Program-made: the position numbers and the translations under genes
Notes under the pieces: model-generated
Told to the model about the DNA's origin: nothing
Databases searched by the model: none
The model's input: only the letters and a program-made list of their open reading frames with translations
Assembly: GCA_022823465.1 (NCBI GenBank)
Contig: JAJEHX010000006.1
Span: forward strand, 19,270-83,269
Direction of reading: 5' to 3'
Length of the DNA: 64,000 bases
Source: Candidatus Latescibacterota bacterium
Lineage (GTDB): Bacteria; JAAXHH01
Shown: positions 39,630 through 48,835 of the stretch, in pieces
Layout: every line of letters begins with the position of its first letter
Position numbering within the stretch: position 1 is the first letter of the stretch

Positions 39630-41363
39630 ATGTCCATAGCCGGATTCATCAGGACGGGTTTGATCCTGTCGATGCTGTTCATATTTACACCTGCTTCCGA
39701 GGCCCGCAACAACGGCAAACCGGTGCTCCAGGAAGGCGCCGGTCCGCAATCTCGCCCGGTATCCGCGACCGTACCGGACGACCCGCCCCGGCTCGCGGTG
39801 CTGATCATCGTCGACCAGTTCCGCTACGATTTCCTTCAGCGCTTTGACGACCTCTTCGTGGTAGACGGCTTTCGACGGTTCATGGACCGCGGCGCGTGGA
39901 TGGAGGACGCCCGGTTTACCCACGTGCACGCCTCCACTTCGCCGGGCCACAGCGTGGTCACGTCCGGCACTTACGCCCATAAGACGGGGATGGTCAACAA
40001 CTGGTGGTACAACCGGTCCAGGGGCGTGTTTCAACCGTCGCTTGTGGACCCGGAAAGCCACATCCTCGGCAAGGAGCCCACCGAGAACGGACGGGCCTCC
40101 ACCCGGCAACTCGAAGGGTCCTCACTGGCCGACGAACTGCGCATGGCCACGCGCTACCGGGGCAAAGCCATTTCGATCTCCCTGAAGGACTACAGCGCCA
40201 TGATCTCCGCCGGCAAGCTGGGCGCGCCCTACTGGTTCGAAGCGTCCCTGGGCCGGATCACGTCGAGCAGCTACTCCATGGACGACCTGCCCGGCTGGGT
40301 CAAGCGCTTCAACGACCGGAAACTCCCGGACCAGTCCTTCGGCCGAAAATGGGAGCGTCTCCTGCCGGAAGAAATCTACCTCGAGCGGGCGGGCGAGGAC
40401 GTGCGCGAGGGCGAAGAGGACAACCGGGACAGCGGGATCACCTTCCCCCACGTGACGAAAGGCGGGCTGGAAGCACCCGGTCCGCGTTACTGGAACGCTT
40501 TCAAGCACACCCCCTGGGCCACGGACTACCAGCTGGAATTCGCCCGTCAGGCAATCATCGAGGAAGAGCTCGGGCAGGACGACATCCCGGACGTCCTGAT
40601 CATCTGTCTTTCGGCCAATGACTATATCGGGCACGATTTCGGCCCCTTCAGCCAGGAAACCATGGACGCGACGCTGCGCACGGACCGGCAGCTGGCGGAC
40701 TTCTTCGGCTTTCTGGACGAGCGCGTGGGGCAGGACCGGACCCTCCTCGCCCTGACGGCCGATCACGGTGTCATGGATTTGCCTGAACAACTGAAACTGG
40801 GGGGGCTGGATGCGGGGCGCGCCGGGCCCGAGCCCCTGACGGCGCTGGTGGAGGAAGCCCTGGACGGACTGCACGGCGAGGACGACTGGGTGGAATACCT
40901 GGCGGAATCGGGCCTCTATCTCAACTACGACGCCATCGACAGCCGCGGCCTGAGCCGGGCCGAAGTCGAAGAGACCGCGGCGGAGGCGATCGTCACGCAC
41001 CCGGCCGTCTGGCGGGCCTATACCCGGCACCGCATCGAGCGGCGGCAACTTCCGGAATCGGACCTCACGAAAGCCGTCTACCACAGCTTTCATTCCGAAA
41101 ACAGCGGCGACGTCATGCTCGTCTCCACGCCCTTCTACCTGCTCCTCGGCGAATATGGGTCGGCCACGGTGGGCACGTCCCACGGATGGCCCCACGAATA
41201 CGATCTGCACGTGCCGATCATGTTCCATGGACCGTGGATCGCGGCCGGCCGCTACCAGCACCGCGTCGATACGGCGGACATTACGCCGACGATCTGCAAT
41301 TTGCTTCAGATTACGCTGCCGTCGGGCCGGGATGGACGTATTCTGGGCGAGATTATCAAGTAG
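39630..41363 (+). CDS. Alkaline phosphatase family protein (PafA/type I phosphodiesterase-like)
   Basis: Signal peptide; AVLIIVDQFRYDFLQRF, HASTSPGHSVVTSG, DVLIICLSANDYIGHDFGPFSQE, LLALTADHGVMDLPE. Confidence 0.91.
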   Translation: MSIAGFIRTGLILSMLFIFTPASEARNNGKPVLQEGAGPQSRPVSATVPDDPPRLAVLIIVDQFRYDFLQRFDDLFVVDGFRRFMDRGAWMEDARFTHVHASTSPGHSVVTSGTYAHKTGMVNNWWYNRSRGVFQPSLVDPESHILGKEPTENGRASTRQLEGSSLADELRMATRYRGKAISISLKDYSAMISAGKLGAPYWFEASLGRITSSSYSMDDLPGWVKRFNDRKLPDQSFGRKWERLLPEEIYLERAGEDVREGEEDNRDSGITFPHVTKGGLEAPGPRYWNAFKHTPWATDYQLEFARQAIIEEELGQDDIPDVLIICLSANDYIGHDFGPFSQETMDATLRTDRQLADFFGFLDERVGQDRTLLALTADHGVMDLPEQLKLGGLDAGRAGPEPLTALVEEALDGLHGEDDWVEYLAESGLYLNYDAIDSRGLSRAEVEETAAEAIVTHPAVWRAYTRHRIERRQLPESDLTKAVYHSFHSENSGDVMLVSTPFYLLLGEYGSATVGTSHGWPHEYDLHVPIMFHGPWIAAGRYQHRVDTADITPTICNLLQITLPSGRDGRILGEIIK

Positions 41364-41405
41364 GCGCAACGGACCGGAAGGCTATGCGATACAGGCTGCG
41401 CGTTA

Positions 41406-41455
41406 CGCTCAGCACACATCGGGGATGAAGCGCTCAGTACACTTCGGGAATGAAG
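41406..41455. repeat. Two 25-bp units duplicating the PPK2 3' end including the stop codon
   Basis: cgctcagcacacatcggggatgaag / cgctcagtacacttcgggaatgaag; on minus strand both read RFIP[ED]V[YC]-stop. Confidence 0.85.
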
Positions 41456-42258
41456 CGCTGGTCGTCAATGGGAGGACGCACGTAGCCGGAGTCGGTTACG
41501 CGGTCGGGCAGATCGATGTCTGCCGTGGAAGGATCGCGGTCGTAGGGAAATAGGCCCAGCAAATGGGTGATGCAGTTGAGCCGCGCGCGGCGCTTGCTGT
41601 CCGAAGGCACGACGTACCAGGGCGCCTGCCTGATGTCCGTGTAGTTCATCATCTCGTCCTTGGCGTGTGAATACTCATCCCACTTCACATAAGACTGCTG
41701 GTCCATATCGCTGAACTTCCAGTTCTTCAGGGGATCCTTGATCCGGCTCTTGAACCGCCGTTCCTGTTCCTTTGCGCTCACGGAGAACCAGTACTTGACC
41801 AGGTGGATGTCGGAACGCACGAGCATCCGTTCGAATTCCGGACACGAGCGCAGGAATTCACGGTATTCATCTTCGGAGCAGAATCCCATCACGTGCTCGA
41901 CGCCGGCCCGGTTGTACCAGCTGCGGTCGAAGAGCACGATTTCTCCCTTCGCGGGCAGATGGGCCACGTACCGCTGAAAATACCACTGTGTCTGCTCCCG
42001 GTCCGTGGGCTTGGCCAGGGCGGCCACGCGGCAGACCCGGGGATTGAGGCGCGCCGTTATACGGGAGATGGTGCCGCCCTTGCCGGCCGCGTCCCGGCCC
42101 TCGAAGATGACGACTACCTTCTTGCCCTTCTTGACCACCCATCCCTGAAGCTTTGACAGCTCGACCTGCAACCGGGCCAGTTCCGCTTCATAGGTCTTGC
42201 GGCTCAGCTTTTTCTTCGTCTTGCCGGGAACAACCGTCCGCTCTCCATCGCCATTCAT
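41434..42258 (-). CDS. ppk2: Polyphosphate kinase 2 family protein
   Basis: VVIFEGRDAAGKGGTISRITARLNPRVCRVAALAKPTDREQTQWYFQRYVAHLPAKGEIVLFDRSWYNRAGVEHVMGFC. Confidence 0.96.
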   Translation of the reverse strand: MNGDGERTVVPGKTKKKLSRKTYEAELARLQVELSKLQGWVVKKGKKVVVIFEGRDAAGKGGTISRITARLNPRVCRVAALAKPTDREQTQWYFQRYVAHLPAKGEIVLFDRSWYNRAGVEHVMGFCSEDEYREFLRSCPEFERMLVRSDIHLVKYWFSVSAKEQERRFKSRIKDPLKNWKFSDMDQQSYVKWDEYSHAKDEMMNYTDIRQAPWYVVPSDSKRRARLNCITHLLGLFPYDRDPSTADIDLPDRVTDSGYVRPPIDDQRFIPEVY

Positions 42259-42315
42259 CGTCCATGCTCCTCCCGAGCCTGAACGGATCGCTGTCCGGTC
42301 GGCGCCGTCTCACTC

Positions 42316-42391
42316 GAATCGATCATCCTGAACCGTTCATCCTGAATCGATCATCCTGAACCGTTCATCCTGAATCGCTTATCCTGAATCG
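42316..42391. repeat. 14-bp minisatellite (5+ units) covering the 3' end and stop of the saccharopine dehydrogenase-like gene
   Basis: gaatcgatcatcct|gaaccgttcatcct|gaatcgatcatcct|gaaccgttcatcct|gaatcgcttatcct|gaatcg. Confidence 0.9.
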
Positions 42392-43597
42392 CACGCCCAT
42401 CCGGTCTAGTTCGTCGATCATCGTATCGAAACCGTCCCCGTAAATCGCCTGCTCGGGCGTGATGAAGGGTCGGCCCGGATGGGGGAGATCGCCGCGGGCC
42501 GTCATGCGCGCGGCTATGGCCGCGGTGAAGGCCGTGGTCCGGGCCATGGAGGTGAAACCCGTTGCCTCGTCGTAGCGGTCGGTCATCTCCGCCGATCTCG
42601 TAGCGGGCCGGCCGGCCTTTTCACCGATCACCGTGACGCGGTATGCCGTGATGTCCCGGTCCTCCGGCGCCATCTTCACGCTGGGGTAGAGCACGGCGTC
42701 CACCACGTGTTTGGGTACCACGCTGACGCCGTCCACGTCCAGCGGCTCCTCGCTGAGCAGGCCCAGTTCCCGCAGCACGGTGACCTTTTCGGCGTACCCC
42801 GGCCAGCGCACGGTCTTTTGCGTCCCGCTGCGCAGGTCCTTCAAGGCGTCCAGTTCGAGGAGCCAGGGCATGAAACCCTCGTGCCAGGCCTCGCATGCCC
42901 CCACGCCTTCGAAGACAGCCGGTTCCGGATCGGAGTAGCGGGGGACGTCCACGAGGCGGCCGTCGACGACGGCCCGTGCCGAGGATTCGCGCAGGGGCAG
43001 GCGTTTGCCGCCGAAGACGATCTTGTATCCCAGGGGCGGGGCCGGCCTCTCCGGAATGCCGCCGCACAGTATATGCAATTCATCGGTCCGGTCGAGCTGT
43101 TCGGCCAGGTGGCGCGCCATGATCTCGGTCAGCCCCGGCTCCAGCCCGCAGCCCAGGATGACGAATCCGCCGGAACCGGCATAAGTCGAAGACCATTCGG
43201 CCAGGGCGTCGTCGGGCACGCGGGTAAGGTCCATGTACGGCATGCCCGCCTCGAGGGCGAGGGGCAGGGCGAGCATGCTTGCCGCACGGGGCAGGGCCGC
43301 CACGCCCGCGCCATGATCCTTCATCACGGCGATGGACTCGGTCCGGTCGTTCATGTCCAGCCGCCGGTATTCGACCTTGTCCGCCCCCGGCATGTCCTGG
43401 AGCGTTTCGCGGCAGGCCGAGAGCTGCGCCGCGCTGAGATCGCAGACGGTCACCCCCTCCACCGCCTCGTCCACCATGGCGTTGTACGCCGCCGCCGGGC
43501 CCATCAGGCCGCTGCCGATCACGAGAATACGCACGGACGCCTCCGCTTGAAACGGACCTTTCGATTCGGTATGTATGATGTAGTAGTTCATCCCCAA
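42365..43597 (-). CDS. Saccharopine dehydrogenase-like family protein
   Basis: VRILVIGSGLMGPAAAYNAMVDEAVEGVTVCDLSAAQL..., GCGLEPGLTEIMARHLAEQLD; true start may be GTG near 43534. Confidence 0.88.
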   Translation of the reverse strand: MGMNYYIIHTESKGPFQAEASVRILVIGSGLMGPAAAYNAMVDEAVEGVTVCDLSAAQLSACRETLQDMPGADKVEYRRLDMNDRTESIAVMKDHGAGVAALPRAASMLALPLALEAGMPYMDLTRVPDDALAEWSSTYAGSGGFVILGCGLEPGLTEIMARHLAEQLDRTDELHILCGGIPERPAPPLGYKIVFGGKRLPLRESSARAVVDGRLVDVPRYSDPEPAVFEGVGACEAWHEGFMPWLLELDALKDLRSGTQKTVRWPGYAEKVTVLRELGLLSEEPLDVDGVSVVPKHVVDAVLYPSVKMAPEDRDITAYRVTVIGEKAGRPATRSAEMTDRYDEATGFTSMARTTAFTAAIAARMTARGDLPHPGRPFITPEQAIYGDGFDTMIDELDRMGVRFRISDSG

Positions 43598-43868
43598 GCC
43601 GGACTTTCAATTAGTGCCGCCGGCAGGTTCCGCGTCAAGGGCAAATTGGCAGGGAGACCGGGGAAACAGTTGGCTTGCGTCCGTACCGGAAATCGCCCCC
43701 ACGAACCGGTACCGGACCGGGCCGCCATCGTCCGGGAGCGTCCCTCGGCGGCGGATCGCCCCTGGCCGGATACCCCTTGATCCGGTCCTTCCCGATCTGT
43801 ATCTTGGCGCTTATATCCGCCCCCGGACACCGGCTTTATTCACGTCTGCATCCAAGTCAGGAAAGGTC

Positions 43869-46520
43869 ATGATTCGAGTCCGCATACTGCCCTTGCTGGT
43901 TGTCGCGCTTGTCCCCGCCGCCGGCCTGATCTGCGTCCTGAGCCTATTCCCAGGCAGCGCCAGGGCGCAGGACCTCCCATTCTCCATGGACGTCCGCGTG
44001 CCCGGCGTCGCATCTTACGACCCAGCCGTCCCCCGTCCCGAGACGGTCATCGGCCACGTGGTCGGCGCGACACACACGCGCTCCCACCTGGTGGCCGCTT
44101 ACTACCGCGCGGTGGCCGCCGTCTCGGACCGCGTCGTTGTGAACCGCCACGGCGCCACCTACGAGGGGCGCCATCTGTTCCACGCCGTGGTAACGTCGCC
44201 GGCCAATCATGGGCGCCTGGAGGAAATCCGGCGGGCCAACCACCGGTTGTCCGACGCGCCCGGCGAAGTCTCCGACATCATGATCGAGAACATGCCCGTC
44301 GTCGTCCACATGGGCTACGGCGTGCACGGCAACGAGGGCAGCAGTTCCGAGGCGGCCATGCTGGTGCTCTATCACCTGGCCGCGGGCAACGGACCGGCCG
44401 TGGACGATCTGCTGGACCGCGCCGTGATCATCCTGGATCCCAACTACAACCCGGACGGGCGGGACCGTTTCGTCAACTGGGTCAACGCCAACCGGGGCCG
44501 CGTCGCCACGCGGGACGGACAGGACCGGGAGCACGTGGAACCTTGGCCGGGCGGACGGACCAACCACTACTGGTTCGACCTCAACCGGGACTGGCTCGTG
44601 GCTCAGCACCCCGAATCGCAGGGGCGGGTGGACCTGTTCCACCACTGGCGCGCCCAGGTGCTGACCGACTTCCACGAGATGGGGAGCAACGCCACCTATT
44701 TCTTCCAGCCCGGGATCCCGAGCCGGAACAACCCGAACACGCCGGAACGGACCTTCGAACTGACGGCCGCGCTCGCCGAACACCACGCCGAGTGGCTCGA
44801 CCGCCTGGGCGCGCTGTACTATTCGGAAGAGACCTTCGACGACTACTTCTACGGGAAGGGGTCCACGTTCCCGGACGTGAACGGCGCCATCGGCATCCTC
44901 TTCGAACAGGCCTCGGCCCGGTCGCTGGAACGGATGACCAACGACGGCGTGCTGACCTTCCCCTTCACCATACGCAACCAGTTCACCACCTCCATGTCGA
45001 CGCTGGCCGGCAGCCTGGCCCTGCGGACGGAGTTGCTGTCCAATCAGCGTGACTTCTACGCCTCGGCGCCTGAAGCCGCCCGGCAGAACCCCGTCAAGGC
45101 CTACGTCCTCGACCTGGCCGATTCGCGCACGCGGACCCAGGCCCTCGTGGAGATGCTGCTCCGCCACCGCATCCGCGTGTACGAACTCGCCCGTACCGTG
45201 CGAACCGTGGGAGCCGATGGCCGGACATTCCAGGCCGGCGAGGCGGTCGTCATCCCCCTGGACCAGCCCCAGACGCGGCTGATCAAGGCCGCCATGGAGC
45301 GGGTTACGACCTTCGAGGACTCCCTCTTCTACGACGTATCGGCCTGGACGCTGCCCCTGGCCATGGGCGTTAAGAGCGGCGAATTGCAGCGGTACTCAGG
45401 CGACCTGGCCGGAGCGGAAATCACTACGGCGGACTTCGACGGCGGCCGCCTGATCGGCGGCCACGGCGCGTACGCCTACCTGATGGAATGGGACCGCTAC
45501 TACGCGCCGCGCGCTCTCTACCGGATCCTGGACGCGGGCCTCCGGCCCCGGGTGGCCAGGAAACCCTTTTCGCTGACCACGGGCGGATCGGACGGATCGG
45601 GCGGACCGGGCGGACCGGGCGGCTCGGAGAAGACTTTCGACCGGGGTACGATCATCATCCCCGTCGCCCAGCGCGACGCCGCTTCCACGGTGACGGCCGA
45701 ACAGGTCCGCGAGCTGATCGATCGCGTCGTCGCAGAAGACCACGTAATCGTTCACGGCACGGACACGGGCCTGACGCCCTCGGGCGGCGACTTGGGCGGT
45801 CCGACCTCCCCCGTGCTGGTCAAGCCGGAGGTAGCCCTGCTCTCCGGTCCCGGTACCCGGGCCTATGAGGTCGGCGAAACCTGGCACCTGCTCAATGAGC
45901 GGTTCGGCATTCCCGTTTCCCTGGTCGACGCGGACGGATTCGCCGGGCTTGACCTGAATCGCTATACGACCCTGGTCATGGCCATGGGCAGCTACGACCT
46001 GGACACCGAAGACGTAAACCGGCTCAAAGTGTGGGTACGCGAAGGGGGCACGCTCATCGCCTGGAAGAACGCCGCGAGATGGCTCATCAGCAAGGAACTG
46101 ATCGACGAGCGCCTGAGAACCACGCCGCCGGACACGACCGATCTGCCCTATGAACTGGTGTCGACTACGCGGGGCGCGCAACGTATCGGCGGCGCTATAT
46201 TCGCGGCGGCGCTGGACACCACCCATCCGCTCGCCTTCGGTTACGGCGGCCTGACGCCCCTGTTCCGGAACCACGAGATCTTCTTCGAACCGTCCGCGAC
46301 ACCCGGGGCGACGGTGGCCAGGTACACTTCGTCGCCGCTGCTGAGCGGTTACATCTCGCCGAAGCGTCACGCCGAACTGGCGGATACCGCCGCGCTGATC
46401 GCCCGCAGGCAGGGAGACGGCGCCGTCGTGCTCTTCGCCGACAATCCCAATTTCCGGGCCTTCTGGTACGGCACGAACGGCCTGTTCCTCAACGCGGTCT
46501 TCTTTGGAGGCGCCTTCTAG
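43869..46520 (+). CDS. M14 family zinc carboxypeptidase, secreted
   Basis: Signal peptide; MGYGVHGNEGSSSEAAMLVLYHL (HxxE), ILDPNYNPDGRDRFVNW, DFHEMGSNATYFFQPG. Confidence 0.91.
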   Translation: MIRVRILPLLVVALVPAAGLICVLSLFPGSARAQDLPFSMDVRVPGVASYDPAVPRPETVIGHVVGATHTRSHLVAAYYRAVAAVSDRVVVNRHGATYEGRHLFHAVVTSPANHGRLEEIRRANHRLSDAPGEVSDIMIENMPVVVHMGYGVHGNEGSSSEAAMLVLYHLAAGNGPAVDDLLDRAVIILDPNYNPDGRDRFVNWVNANRGRVATRDGQDREHVEPWPGGRTNHYWFDLNRDWLVAQHPESQGRVDLFHHWRAQVLTDFHEMGSNATYFFQPGIPSRNNPNTPERTFELTAALAEHHAEWLDRLGALYYSEETFDDYFYGKGSTFPDVNGAIGILFEQASARSLERMTNDGVLTFPFTIRNQFTTSMSTLAGSLALRTELLSNQRDFYASAPEAARQNPVKAYVLDLADSRTRTQALVEMLLRHRIRVYELARTVRTVGADGRTFQAGEAVVIPLDQPQTRLIKAAMERVTTFEDSLFYDVSAWTLPLAMGVKSGELQRYSGDLAGAEITTADFDGGRLIGGHGAYAYLMEWDRYYAPRALYRILDAGLRPRVARKPFSLTTGGSDGSGGPGGPGGSEKTFDRGTIIIPVAQRDAASTVTAEQVRELIDRVVAEDHVIVHGTDTGLTPSGGDLGGPTSPVLVKPEVALLSGPGTRAYEVGETWHLLNERFGIPVSLVDADGFAGLDLNRYTTLVMAMGSYDLDTEDVNRLKVWVREGGTLIAWKNAARWLISKELIDERLRTTPPDTTDLPYELVSTTRGAQRIGGAIFAAALDTTHPLAFGYGGLTPLFRNHEIFFEPSATPGATVARYTSSPLLSGYISPKRHAELADTAALIARRQGDGAVVLFADNPNFRAFWYGTNGLFLNAVFFGGAF

Positions 46521-46602
46521 CGTAATAGTGGAAACGGCGGCCTCGAGCGTTCTACGCGTGCCGGACGCAATGCGCGCATCCTTCTACGAAGGAAAATCCA
46601 AC

Positions 46603-47802
46603 ATGCCCGTAACCGTTACCGACGTAAAGACCATCCTGACCCAGCCCGCCGGCTCGCGCCTGATCGTCGTCAAGATCCTGACCTCGGAACCCAGCCTGTA
46701 CGGCCTGGGCTGCGCCACCTTCACCCAGCGGTTCCACGCCGTCCACGCGGCCATCGAACACCACCTCCGTCCCTTCCTCATGGGAAAGGACGTGGACGAT
46801 ATCGAAGACCTGTGGCAGACGGCCATGGTGAACGGTTACTGGCGTAACGGTCCCGTCCTGAACAACGCGATTTCCGGCATGGACATGGCACTGTGGGACA
46901 TCAAGGGCAAGCGGGCCGGCATGCCCGTGTACCAGCTCCTCGGCGGAAAGTGCCGGGAGGCGGCGGACACCTATGTCCACGCCGACGGCGCATCACCTGA
47001 AGAAGTGGCGGAAAACGTGCAGCGGTACATGGAGCAAGACTACAGGCACGTGCGCTGCCAGATCGGCGGATACGGGGGCAGGAAACCGCGGGTCACGCCG
47101 CCCGAGGGCGCGAAACCCGGTGACTATTTCGACCCGCGGAGCTACATGCGCCGCACGCTCGAGATGTTCGAGCACCTGCGCGCGTCCGTGGGCGACGAGG
47201 TGGAACTGCTCCATGACACCCACGAGCGGCTCAGCCCCGCCGACGCAGTCGTCTTCGCCAAGCAGCTCGAACCCTACAACCTGTTCTTCCTCGAAGACGT
47301 CCTGGCGCCCGAGGACAACGCCTGGTTCCGCCGCATCCGGGATACCAGCACCACGCCCATCGCCATGGGAGAGCTCTTCAACAATCCCGCGGAATGGCTG
47401 CCCCTGATCGAGGGACGGCTCATCGATTTCCTGCGCATGCACATCAGCCAGATGGGCGGCATCACGCCGGCCCGCAACGTCGCGGCCATGGCGGCCATGT
47501 ACGGCATCCGCACGGCGTGGCACGGACCGGGCGACGTCTCCCCGGTGGGCCACGCCGCCAACCTGCATCTCGACCTGTGGGCGCCGAATTTCGGCATCCA
47601 GGAATGGTGCCGCTTCGGCGAACCGGTCTACGAGATCTTCCCCGGTACGCCCGAAGTCCGCGGCGGTTACATGTATCCCAACGACCTTCCCGGCCTGGGC
47701 ATCGACGTGGACGAGAAGCTGGCCGCCCGTTATCCCTGCGAGGACGAGATCATCAATTGGACTCAGGCACGGACGCCCGACGGAGGACCCGCCAGGCCGT
47801 GA
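46603..47802 (+). CDS. Mandelate racemase/muconate lactonizing enzyme family (RspA/mannonate dehydratase-like)
   Basis: MPVTVTDVKTILTQPAGSRLIVVKILTSEPSLYGLGCATFTQR..., DMALWDIKGKRAGMPVYQLLGGK, FFLEDVLAPED, AWHGPGDVSPVGHAANLHLDL. Confidence 0.93.
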   Translation: MPVTVTDVKTILTQPAGSRLIVVKILTSEPSLYGLGCATFTQRFHAVHAAIEHHLRPFLMGKDVDDIEDLWQTAMVNGYWRNGPVLNNAISGMDMALWDIKGKRAGMPVYQLLGGKCREAADTYVHADGASPEEVAENVQRYMEQDYRHVRCQIGGYGGRKPRVTPPEGAKPGDYFDPRSYMRRTLEMFEHLRASVGDEVELLHDTHERLSPADAVVFAKQLEPYNLFFLEDVLAPEDNAWFRRIRDTSTTPIAMGELFNNPAEWLPLIEGRLIDFLRMHISQMGGITPARNVAAMAAMYGIRTAWHGPGDVSPVGHAANLHLDLWAPNFGIQEWCRFGEPVYEIFPGTPEVRGGYMYPNDLPGLGIDVDEKLAARYPCEDEIINWTQARTPDGGPARP

Positions 47803-48251
47803 CCTTCATCTCCGGCTACTCCCTTTCCGAAGACTACGCCGGCCACCTGCACCGGATCGGCGCCTTCGCCATCGACGTGGCGCTCATCACCGCCGCTACC
47901 TGGGCGATTGCGCTGGCGGTCGAATACTCGGGCGCCCTTGCGGAGCCGGCGGCATCCCTGCCCCTGATGACCGCAATCCAACTCCTCATGCCGTGGTTCT
48001 ACTACGCGGCCATGGAGAGTTCGCCCAAAAGCGCCACGATCGGAAAGATGATCCTGGGAATCCGGGTGGTAGACGCCGAGGGGTATACGCCCACCTTCGG
48101 CCGCGCCGCGCTCCGGGCCATTCCCAAGTGCCTGCCTATCCTCTGGCCGGGCTATCTCGCCGCAGTCTTCACCCGGCGGAGGCAGGCCTTTCACGACCTG
48201 ATAGCACGAACGCTGGTGGTACGGGCCGGGGATACCAATTTTACTTCCTGA
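47799..48251 (+). CDS. RDD family membrane protein
   Basis: HRIGAFAIDVALITAATWAIAL...SPKSATIGKMILGIRVVDAEG...RRRQAFHDLIARTLVV; GTG start overlapping upstream TGA. Confidence 0.85.
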   Translation: MTFISGYSLSEDYAGHLHRIGAFAIDVALITAATWAIALAVEYSGALAEPAASLPLMTAIQLLMPWFYYAAMESSPKSATIGKMILGIRVVDAEGYTPTFGRAALRAIPKCLPILWPGYLAAVFTRRRQAFHDLIARTLVVRAGDTNFTS

Positions 48252-48416
48252 TATCAGCCGGAGATTACATGCATCCATGCCCTGTCAGCCAGTCCCGTCC
48301 CCCTTTACTACGTTCTCCAGCCGGACCTCCAACTGAGCGGTTTCCATAGTACCCATCCGTTCTTGAGATCCGGCCAGTCGGAAACAAGTCGGAAACAGCC
48401 GGCCGCCAATCTCCTT

Positions 48417-48656
48417 CTACTCGTTACCGGACACACGCAGGTAACCTTCGACTCGACCGAGGCGGGTGTTCATATCGTGGATTTCGGAACGAATCGAGGC
48501 AAGTTCCGTCCGCAACCCGGTCAATTCGGTCCGAACCTCATCCCGGAATTCCTTGTTGGATTGATTAATGAAGGTGACAACCGCGATAATCAGGATGCCA
48601 ACGGCTGATACGATCTGAGCTCCAAAGGCCCAGTTTTCGCGGGACATTACGGTCAT
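48417..48656 (-). CDS. Small membrane-anchored coiled-coil protein
   Basis: MTVMSRENWAFGAQIVSAVGILIIAVVTFINQSNKEFRDEVRTELTGLRTELASIRSEIHDMNTRLGRVEGYLRVSGNE; C-terminal motif shared with 38668..39261. Confidence 0.72.
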   Translation of the reverse strand: MTVMSRENWAFGAQIVSAVGILIIAVVTFINQSNKEFRDEVRTELTGLRTELASIRSEIHDMNTRLGRVEGYLRVSGNE

Positions 48657-48730
48657 CTTCCGGCTCCTCTCGGGCGTGTTAAACTGAAATATCTGACCTT
48701 TACAACTCATTAGCCGGAGATACCTCGAAA

Positions 48731-48756
48731 TTCTCGTATTTTTCTAAAAAAAGAGA
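48731..48756 (-). terminator. Possible A/T-rich hairpin terminator downstream of the AIR synthase-like gene
   Basis: TTCTCGTATTTTTCTAAAAAAAGAGAA: TTCTC/GAGAA arms around T5...A7; weak evidence. Confidence 0.3.
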
Positions 48757-48776
48757 ATCTGAAGAAGAAAAACCAC

Positions 48777-48835
48777 GGCTCAGCCCCGCGCCTCAACCCT
48801 GTGCCTCAATCTCGGCTCAGCCCCGCCTCAGTCCC
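48777..48835. repeat. 11-13 bp degenerate tandem units spanning a stop codon
   Basis: ggctcagccccgc|gcctcaaccctgt|gcctcaatctc|ggctcagcccc|gcctcagtccc; on the minus strand each unit carries TGA, one being the gene stop. Confidence 0.8.
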
